A stretch of DNA of 10,619 nucleotides from an uncultured Collinsella sp. (lineage in GTDB: Bacteria > Actinomycetota > Coriobacteriia > Coriobacteriales > Coriobacteriaceae), in the NCBI GenBank assembly GCA_900551195.1, contig URVD01000039.1, forward strand, positions 1 to 10,619, in the 5' to 3' direction. Positions 6,043 through 10,619 of the stretch are shown piece by piece. The notes under the pieces are model-generated. The model was given only the letters and a program-made list of their open reading frames with translations, was not told the DNA's origin and searched no databases. Numbering within the stretch: position 1 is the first letter of the stretch; each line of letters starts with the position of its first letter. A program made the position numbers and the translations under genes.

Positions 6043-7641
6043 ATGGATCAAAAGGCTTCCGCAAAGGTCCTCGTACTCGACTTTGGTGCGCAGTACGGTC
6101 AGCTCATTGCCCGTCGCGTCCGCGACCTCAACGTGTATTCCGAGATCGTTCCCTGCGACATCTCGGCCGATGAGATTCGCGAAATGAACGCCTCTGCGCT
6201 CATCCTCTCTGGCGGCCCGGCTTCTGTGTATGCCGAGGACGCTCCGTCCATCGATCCCGCCATCTTTGACCTGGGCCTTCCCGTTCTGGGCTTTTGCTAC
6301 GGCCATCAGATCACGGCCGTGACGCTCGGCGGCAAGGTCGGTCACTCCGAGGTGGGCGAATACGGCCGCGCCACCATCACGCGTACGGCCGGCGCCAAGC
6401 TCTTTAACTCCACGCCTATGGAGCAGACCGTGTGGATGAGCCACCGCGACGCCGTGTCCGAGGTACCCGAGGGCTTTACCGTTACCGCCAGCACCGACGT
6501 GTGCCCGGTTGCCGCCATGGAGTGCGTCGAGCGCAAGATCTTCACCACGCAGTTCCACCCCGAGGTCAAGCACTCCGAGTACGGTCAGCAGCTGCTGAGC
6601 AACTTTCTGTTTGAGATCTGCGGCCTGGAGCCCAACTGGAGCATGGATAACCTGGTCGAGACCATGACAGCCGAGTTCCGCGAGAAGGTCGGCGACGACC
6701 GCGTGATTCTGGCCCTGTCCGGCGGCGTCGACTCCTCCGTCGTGGCTGCGCTGGGCGCTCGCGCCGTGGGCAAGCAGATGACCTGCGTGTTCATCAACCA
6801 CGGCCTGCTGCGCAAGGGCGAGCCCGAGCAGGTGGAGGAGGTCTTCACCAAGCAGTTTGACGTCGACTTTATCCACGTCCACGCCGAGGACCGTTATGCC
6901 GAGCTTCTGGCCGGCGTGACCGAGCCCGAGGAGAAGCGCCGCATCATCGGTACGCAGTTCTGGAAAGAGTTCTTCGCCGTGGCGCAGCAGCTCGAGACCG
7001 ATGGCAAGCCGGTCAAGTACTTGGCTCAGGGCACCATCTACCCCGACATCATTGAGTCCGGCGCTCGCAAGACGGGCGGCAAGACGGCTACCATCAAGAG
7101 CCACCACAACCTGATCCCGTTCCCCGAGGGCGTGCACTTCGACCTTATTGAGCCGCTCGACCACTTCTTTAAGGACGAGGTCCGCGCACTTGGTCTGGCG
7201 CTTGGCCTGCCGGGTCATATCGTGTTCCGCCAGCCTTTCCCGGGCCCGGGTCTGGCCATCCGCATCATCGGTGCGGTCGACAAGGAGAAGCTCGAGATCC
7301 TCAAGAACGCCGACGCTATCGTGCGCGAGGAGCTCGACGCCTACAACCAGCGTCTGTTTGAGCAGACCGGCGAGCGCAACTCCGAGCACAGCTGCTGGCA
7401 GTATTTCGCGGTCCTGCCCGACATTAAGTCCGTGGGCGTTATGGGCGACGAGCGCACCTACCAGCGCCCGATCATCCTGCGCGCCGTCGAGTCCAGCGAT
7501 GCCATGACCGCCGACTGGGCCAAGCTGCCCTACGACGTGCTGGCCCGCATTTCCGGCCGCATCGTTGCCGAGGTCCCCGGCGCCAACCGTGTGTGCTACG
7601 ACATCACGTCCAAGCCGCCCGCGACGATTGAGTGGGAATAG
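6043..7641 (+). CDS. guaA: GMP synthase (glutamine-hydrolysing)
   Basis: Converts XMP, ATP and glutamine to GMP in purine nucleotide synthesis. The 532-residue protein is a normal fusion. The N-terminal class I amidotransferase (about 8-195) has the nucleophile Cys85 in GFCYGHQ and His172/Glu174 in QFHPEVKHSEYG. The ATP pyrophosphatase domain starts near 200 with the P-loop SGGVDSS (226-232). The C-terminal dimerisation domain includes PFPGPGLAIRI and ends KPPATIEWE. ATG 6043 follows AGGGGG (6032-6037) by 5 bp. The amidotransferase loop has His where many bacterial enzymes have Met (GxCYGMQ), a minor variation. The gene appears to be transcribed alone and is the last core gene before the accessory cassette. 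Confidence 0.98.
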   Translation: MDQKASAKVLVLDFGAQYGQLIARRVRDLNVYSEIVPCDISADEIREMNASALILSGGPASVYAEDAPSIDPAIFDLGLPVLGFCYGHQITAVTLGGKVGHSEVGEYGRATITRTAGAKLFNSTPMEQTVWMSHRDAVSEVPEGFTVTASTDVCPVAAMECVERKIFTTQFHPEVKHSEYGQQLLSNFLFEICGLEPNWSMDNLVETMTAEFREKVGDDRVILALSGGVDSSVVAALGARAVGKQMTCVFINHGLLRKGEPEQVEEVFTKQFDVDFIHVHAEDRYAELLAGVTEPEEKRRIIGTQFWKEFFAVAQQLETDGKPVKYLAQGTIYPDIIESGARKTGGKTATIKSHHNLIPFPEGVHFDLIEPLDHFFKDEVRALGLALGLPGHIVFRQPFPGPGLAIRIIGAVDKEKLEILKNADAIVREELDAYNQRLFEQTGERNSEHSCWQYFAVLPDIKSVGVMGDERTYQRPIILRAVESSDAMTADWAKLPYDVLARISGRIVAEVPGANRVCYDITSKPPATIEWE

Positions 7642-7669
7642 AACAGGCGTTCGATAAAATAATATAGTA

Positions 7670-7786
7670 TTAGATAGCGGGCACGGTTTCAATCGAATCC
7701 GTGTCCGCTGCTGTATGTGTGTCCTTGCACGCCCAATATGTGCCGTAAAAGCCGTCTTCTTCAACGTCAAAGTGAATGGGCTTCAT
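7670..7786 (-). CDS. 38-residue HicB-like small protein, end of methyltransferase operon
   Basis: A 38-codon gene, ATG 7786 to TAA 7670. Its Shine-Dalgarno AAAAGG (7797-7792) lies 5 bp upstream and overlaps the stop codon of the preceding methyltransferase gene, whose last base is 10 bp from this ATG. That arrangement favours real, coupled translation. The product starts MKPIHFDVEEDGFYGTYW and continues through CKDTHTAADTDSIE. The pattern (strand, E-D-G turn, strand, C..HT..DT, helix) recalls the N-terminal part of HicB-fold proteins (partial RNase H fold; often antitoxins). It is shorter than a full HicB domain and has no DNA-binding tail; no HicA toxin is nearby. It may be a truncated gene whose 3' end was cut at the cassette border. 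The HicB link is by eye only. Confidence 0.45.
   Translation of the reverse strand: MKPIHFDVEEDGFYGTYWACKDTHTAADTDSIETVPAI
7676..7709. terminator. Stem-loop between guaA and the cassette
   Basis: AGCGGGCACGG (7676-7686) and CCGTGTCCGCT (7699-7709) form an 11-bp stem with one G-U pair and a 12-nt loop, starting 34 bp after the guaA stop. The plus-strand side lacks a run of T after the stem; the minus-strand side is followed by an AT-rich stretch (7650-7675). It may end guaA weakly, end the minus-strand operon, or both. It also lies within the last codons of the 38-codon gene. Confidence 0.45.
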
Positions 7787-7795
7787 TTTTGCCTT

Positions 7796-8626
7796 TTAAA
7801 ATCTAATTTTCACGATTTGCATTTTCATCCCGTTGTCACCGACCCTTGCGAGAAACCGGAAAAAGCCGCTGACAGAAGGGTCTCTCAAATCGTTGTAACC
7901 CAGCATATAGCCGCGACTTGTGACCTGTAGACGGCTGTTCCACGTGCCGATTTCCTTGGCGGCATCCGAAACCGCAAAATATGCCCCCACATCCTTGATT
8001 TTTGCAGTCTTAAGCCATGTTTTTGCGATCATCTTTACTGCCGTCCGATTGGCAGCATCAAAGACCAGCACACAGCCGGGGAAAGCGTCCGCCATCCCCC
8101 GCACCAGTTTCCGGACCTGCTGGGTCAGAAAGTAATAGAACACTCCGGAGGCGAAGAACACCGCCCCGCCGGAGGCATCGATTTTGCCAAACCATGCGGT
8201 GTCTTTCAGGTCGCAGGGGATATTTTGTTCTCGATCCCCGGCGGGCAGCAGCTGCTGCCGCAAGGCAATCACATCCGGGAAGTCCAGATTGTAGATCTTG
8301 CATCTACCGTTGTCGCAGGTTCTGCCGGTGTTGTCCAGCCCGCAGCCCAGATTGACCACCGCCGCATTGGGGTGGTCTTTCAGGTAATCCCGCACCTCGA
8401 AAGCAAGATCACCCTGCCGCATGGCCACCTCCAGCGCACCAAAGCGCTGCATCAGGCTGCGGGAGTTTTTCTCTGCCTCTGAAAAGTCGTAGTCGATCTG
8501 GCCGAGCAGACGAACCGCTGTTTCATCCTTGTAAAGGTTCGGGTACAGCTCCGTACACAGCTTCCGGGAATACAGCGGGAGGATCAGCGTCTCCTGCACG
8601 GTGTTTTTCTCAATTTTACATTTCAT
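7796..8626 (-). CDS. SAM methyltransferase, leucine carboxyl methyltransferase/TcmP type
   Basis: A 276-residue class I SAM-dependent methyltransferase. Motif I is VVNLGCGLDNT (90-100), with the following acidic motif YNLDFPDVI (112-120) and a SGVFYYFLTQQ segment (160-170). These match the leucine carboxyl methyltransferase/TcmP/Omt family, which methylates carboxyl or hydroxyl groups of small molecules or protein C-termini. ATG 8626 follows AGGAAG (8638-8633) by 6 bp. No signal peptide or membrane helix is present. It is third in a minus-strand set of methyltransferases, 114 bp after the previous stop, and a 38-codon gene starts 9 bp behind it. Frequent AAA, TGT and CTG codons differ from the core genes and suggest origin in Clostridia. 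Family assignment is good; substrate is unknown. Confidence 0.85.
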   Translation of the reverse strand: MKCKIEKNTVQETLILPLYSRKLCTELYPNLYKDETAVRLLGQIDYDFSEAEKNSRSLMQRFGALEVAMRQGDLAFEVRDYLKDHPNAAVVNLGCGLDNTGRTCDNGRCKIYNLDFPDVIALRQQLLPAGDREQNIPCDLKDTAWFGKIDASGGAVFFASGVFYYFLTQQVRKLVRGMADAFPGCVLVFDAANRTAVKMIAKTWLKTAKIKDVGAYFAVSDAAKEIGTWNSRLQVTSRGYMLGYNDLRDPSVSGFFRFLARVGDNGMKMQIVKIRF

Positions 8627-8637
8627 AGGTTTCTTCC

Positions 8638-8796
8638 TCAGTGAATAAAAACTGTCATAATTGCCGCCAGCACAGCCGCTATGACCGGCATGCCTAACTC
8701 ATGTGCAGGATGGATGCAAAAATGCCCGTGCTTGATGCCCTTACTTCCGCGCCGTGATGCAGAGCCACTTTTTCTTTTTGCGTATCTGCACCTCAT
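8638..8796 (-). other. 52-codon open frame, possible small membrane protein or gene remnant
   Basis: From ATG 8796 a frame runs to TGA 8638, overlapping the end of the middle methyltransferase gene and filling the gap before the next. The N-terminal half is basic and may be mere shadow of the overlapping gene. The C-terminal half, outside any other gene, reads CIHPAHELGMPV then IAAVLAAIMTVFIH, a convincing membrane helix. Its stop overlaps the Shine-Dalgarno of the following methyltransferase (TGAGGAAG), the spacing seen between consecutive genes. No good Shine-Dalgarno precedes 8796, so it may instead be the 3' stub of a lost membrane-protein gene. Confidence 0.3.
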
Positions 8797-9346
8797 GAAA
8801 ACCCGCCTGCTCCAGATACGCCTTTAATTCAATGTCCTTGTAGATGGTCATGCCGCCGATGATCTGCGTCCACCTCTCGTCCTTGTCCGTATCGCCATTG
8901 CTCTCGTTGCAGATAAGAATTGTCCCGCCTGGCTTCAGCGTCCGCCAGACCTCGCGGAAGCATCGGGGCAAATCAGGCCAAAAATAGACGGTCTCAAAGG
9001 CCGTGGCGGCATCGAAGTAGCTATCCTCAAACACCATATCCGCCACACTGCCTTGCAGAACGGCGCAACGCCCCTCCTGAATTGCAGTTCGGTTGAGCTT
9101 TCTAGCCTTCTCCACGCTGACGGGCGAATAGTCGACGCCCTTGACGACGCCATGCGGGCATTTTTTCAGCAGCCGTTTTATGTTCGCCCCACCGCCGCAG
9201 CCGCAATCCAGCACCTTGGCATTTGGCGCAAGTCGTAGAAATCGAAGTCCCCACCGCGCCACAGGGCTGTGGCCCAGGTTCATCATGGCAACCATAAGTT
9301 TTCCGCCGAGGCCCACGGGCTTGCGGGTGTTTTCAAAGAACGACAT
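8741..9346 (-). CDS. UbiE-like SAM methyltransferase (middle gene)
   Basis: A 201-residue class I methyltransferase of the Methyltransf_11 (UbiE/COQ5-like) type. Motif I is VLDCGCGGGANI (45-56), the ribose-binding acidic residue is Asp72 in GVDYSPVSVEKAR, and motif II/III is seen as FDAATAFETVYFWPD (111-125) followed by LKPGGTILICNE (137-148). It ends in a basic RKKKKWLCITARK tail. ATG 9346 is chosen because GGAGGGG (9357-9351) lies 4 bp upstream; an in-frame ATG at 9376 lies deeper in the preceding gene. The start overlaps the previous methyltransferase gene by 14 bp, so the two are probably translationally coupled. A hydrophobic short segment near 18-24 (MVAMMNLG) is not a membrane helix. 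The substrate cannot be read from the sequence. Confidence 0.87.
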   Translation of the reverse strand: MSFFENTRKPVGLGGKLMVAMMNLGHSPVARWGLRFLRLAPNAKVLDCGCGGGANIKRLLKKCPHGVVKGVDYSPVSVEKARKLNRTAIQEGRCAVLQGSVADMVFEDSYFDAATAFETVYFWPDLPRCFREVWRTLKPGGTILICNESNGDTDKDERWTQIIGGMTIYKDIELKAYLEQAGFHEVQIRKKKKWLCITARK

Positions 9347-9962
9347 CTGGCCCCTCCGATTTCGTGCATTCCGCATAAGTCAACGGGAACGAGGCCTTCA
9401 GCACCGCGCTTTTCTGCACCGCCCAGCCGTTTTGACGCAGGAAACGTAGGTATTCCTCGCTTGTCCACCTGCTGTGGAGGGGGAATCCCGCCATACTCAT
9501 GAAAAAGGCTTTTGCCTTGCCGGAAACCGAGTTCCCCACGTGGGTGAAAGTTGGAGCGATGAGCACGCCGTCGTCCTTCAGCACCCGCCTGATTTCTTGC
9601 AGGGCCTTTTCCGGATGCGGCACTATGTGAAGCGCGTTGGACACGACCACCACTTCGAAGGACTTCTGTGCATAGGGCAGGCGGAACATATCTTGTACGG
9701 AAAAGTGCAGCTTTGCGGATTGATTGTCCCGCTTTGCTTCAAGGATCATCTTTGCAGAGGCGTCCGTAGCCTCGATGTGCGCCGCCGCATTCACGATGCT
9801 CTTTGCGATAAGCCCCGTGCCGGTGGCGACCTCCAGTACGGTTTTTGCTTTCACTACCGGCCGGATCAGCCCATACATCTTCTCATACGCCGCCCGGTCG
9901 TTTCGCATGAAACGGTCGTACCGACTGGCATTCTTGTCCCAGAAACCCTTGCGTTCATGCAT
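9333..9962 (-). CDS. UbiE-like SAM methyltransferase (first gene)
   Basis: A 209-residue class I methyltransferase and the first gene of the minus-strand operon. It begins MHERKGFWDKNASRYDRFM, typical of small Firmicute methyltransferases. Motif I is VLEVATGTGLIAKSI (42-56), the acidic ribose contact is Asp67 in EATDASAKM, and FEVVVVSNALHIVPHPEKALQEI (102-124) covers motif II. VLKDDGVLIAPTF (127-139) is the motif III strand. ATG 9962 is preceded by GGGGG (9975-9971) with 8 bp of spacing; the TTG at 9977 has no signal. The last residues (KSEGPDVVL) overlap the Shine-Dalgarno and start of the next gene. A candidate operator and -10 box lie directly upstream at 9980-10000. Confidence 0.88.
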   Translation of the reverse strand: MHERKGFWDKNASRYDRFMRNDRAAYEKMYGLIRPVVKAKTVLEVATGTGLIAKSIVNAAAHIEATDASAKMILEAKRDNQSAKLHFSVQDMFRLPYAQKSFEVVVVSNALHIVPHPEKALQEIRRVLKDDGVLIAPTFTHVGNSVSGKAKAFFMSMAGFPLHSRWTSEEYLRFLRQNGWAVQKSAVLKASFPLTYAECTKSEGPDVVL

Positions 9963-9979
9963 GGCTGTCGCCCCCAAAC

Positions 9980-10000
9980 AGTTAGAGACATCTAACTATA
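9980..10000 (-). promoter_or_regulatory. Operator-like inverted repeat overlapping -10 of the methyltransferase operon
   Basis: Perfect 7-bp arms AGTTAGA (9980-9986) and TCTAACT (9991-9997), 4 bp apart, form an 18-bp dyad. On the minus strand TATAGT (10000-9995) is a good -10 box that overlaps one arm; no strong -35 is visible. The dyad lies 18 bp before the first methyltransferase start, a layout typical of repressor sites for MarR- or TetR-type regulators. No such regulator gene is present in the window. Confidence 0.6.
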
Positions 10001-10117
10001 ACACACGAATCATGCAGTAAGATGAGGCTAACTTTCTTTTCTTGGCTAAGACGCATCTCTTCGGTTTTCGCTTATAGCGGCGCGAGTCAGATACTAGGCT
10101 GGAGCTGAAGAAGGAGC

Positions 10118-10219
10118 TTGGCGGACAGGTAGGTCGATACCGGTTCCCGGAACGGTGATCCAGCCAATTACACCAGGGCTCTAGTCATGCAGGTAAACCC
10201 AATCCATGACGGGAAATAG
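10118..10219 (-). pseudogene. Sortase fragment with in-frame stop
   Basis: Read on the minus strand, one frame gives LFPVMDWVYLHD, a TAG stop (10183-10181), then SPGVIGWITVPGTGIDLPV and RQ. This matches the segment of class B-type sortases just before the catalytic domain core (pattern D-W-x2-L...N/S-P-D/G-V-V/I-G-W-I-x-I/V-P-G-T-x-I-D-Y/L-P-V-x-Q). The residues after this (APSSAPA, then stop) no longer match, so the catalytic His, Cys and Arg regions are missing, and frames upstream are broken too. Sortases attach LPxTG-like proteins to the cell wall; this copy cannot. The match is by eye but long and specific. Confidence 0.6.
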
Positions 10220-10414
10220 GTCCTTTTCTCTAGTTCGACGTCTTTCGGAGCTTGACGATTTGGACTGATGGAGGCGAGAAGTCCCTCACCGCGCCAATAC
10301 CAGACGATTGCGCTATAGACATCTCTCCGACCCTTTGAATCACCCCTTTTCATGCCACCCGCTACGAACCCCGGCAGAAACTAGGGAGTGATTAAAAAGG
10401 CGACCTGCGGTTTT

Positions 10415-10490
10415 GCGAATCAATTGAGTCATTCCCTAAATCGCGAATCAAGGGCCTGATTCGCCCAAATTGTGCACGAATCAGCCCTTG
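10415..10490. repeat. Cluster of GCGAATCA repeats and a large imperfect hairpin
   Basis: GCGAATCA occurs directly at 10415-10422 and 10443-10450, inverted at 10457-10464, and with one change (ACGAATCA) at 10476-10483. The second and third copies form a dyad around AGGGCC. The third and fourth take part in a longer hairpin: arms 10449-10463 and 10477-10490, 14 bp paired with one bulged C and a 13-nt loop. The two structures exclude each other. Function is unknown; options are protein-binding sites, a recombination site or an interspersed repeat. Confidence 0.6.
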
Positions 10491-10497
10491 GGCGGCG

Positions 10498-10514
10498 CGA
10501 TGCGACACGCATCG
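10498..10514. repeat. Perfect short inverted repeat
   Basis: CGATGCG (10498-10504), ACA, CGCATCG (10508-10514): a 7-bp GC-rich stem with a 3-nt loop, 7 bp after the GCGAATCA cluster. It has no T tract on either side. It probably belongs to the same repeat element. Confidence 0.5.
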
Positions 10515-10619
10515 ACAACACTCGGACTGGATTAGTCTCTGAGCGGGAGTGCTTGAAACGAGGCGATTGAATAACTCCATCTGTTTTGGTTAAAACAAAA
10601 AAATATGACGCGCGCCTGC

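Larger units (their letters stand above)
10001..10619. other. Decayed region without an intact gene
   Basis: Stops are frequent in all frames and no open frame has both a Shine-Dalgarno and recognisable content. Two minus-strand frames of about 61 codons (10168-10353 and 10392-10580) are not supported: the first overlaps the sortase relic in another frame, the second is written across the repeat cluster. The recognisable parts are the sortase fragment and the repeats listed separately. A direct repeat GGCTAA occurs at 10027 and 10045. The right end is AT-rich with an A run near 10595-10603. Confidence 0.5.

Noticed and set aside
5890..7770. 626-codon open frame antisense to guaA
   Set aside because: It is a GC-rich shadow of guaA, with low-complexity Leu/Gly/His/Val composition, no recognisable domain and no Shine-Dalgarno.
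10118..10180. tRNA or tRNA-derived attachment site (GGTTCCCGG-like stretch)
   Set aside because: No cloverleaf can be folded around it, and the minus-strand translation shows it is part of the sortase relic.
10168..10353. 61-codon minus-strand frame
   Set aside because: It covers the sortase relic in the wrong frame and has no family resemblance; probably chance in decayed DNA.
10415..10514. CRISPR array
   Set aside because: The repeats are 8 bp, unevenly spaced and in both orientations, with no constant-length spacers.
10392..10580. 62-codon minus-strand frame (LIRAQFGRIRPLIRD)
   Set aside because: Its repeated LIR/IRPLIR comes directly from the GCGAATCA repeats, so it is better explained as a translation of a repeat element.

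Overview
The window looks like a chromosomal segment of a high-GC gut actinobacterium of the class Coriobacteriia, most likely Collinsella or a relative. This rests on codon preference (GAG, AAG, GTC and CTC rich), actinobacterial-type protein variants and the gene content; it is inference, because no rRNA is present. No tRNA, rRNA or CRISPR array was found.

Positions 1-7641 are ordinary core genome. In order they hold a glycerol dehydrogenase (gldA, 5' end outside the window), a 417-residue protein with four 4Fe-4S motifs, the ribosome-associated ATPase ychF with a small DUF1648-like membrane protein behind it, and a divergent pair made of a 129-residue orphan protein and a 72-residue XRE regulator. 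That pair shares a perfect 24-bp palindromic operator. A cytoplasmic L-asparaginase (ansA, minus strand) and GMP synthase (guaA, plus strand) follow, transcribed divergently.

Positions 7670-10000 read as an acquired minus-strand operon. Transcription runs right to left from an operator-like inverted repeat at 9980-9997 through three SAM-dependent methyltransferases: two UbiE-like, whose genes overlap by 14 bp, and one of the leucine-carboxyl-methyltransferase/TcmP type. It ends with a 38-codon gene, with its own Shine-Dalgarno, that resembles the start of a HicB-fold protein. Codon use and protein style are closer to Clostridia than to the core genes. A 52-codon frame bridges the only gap between the methyltransferases and may be a small membrane protein or a gene remnant. 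The cassette could act in successive methylation of a small molecule; no substrate can be read from the sequence.

Positions 10001-10619 hold no intact gene. They contain a sortase fragment interrupted by a stop codon, and a dense cluster of inverted and direct repeats built on GCGAATCA. This looks like a decayed accessory region or repeat element beside the cassette.

The points most worth a second look are the methyltransferase operon with its small tail gene, the divergent XRE/orphan pair, the replacement of YchF's catalytic histidine region, the sortase relic and the right-end repeat cluster.
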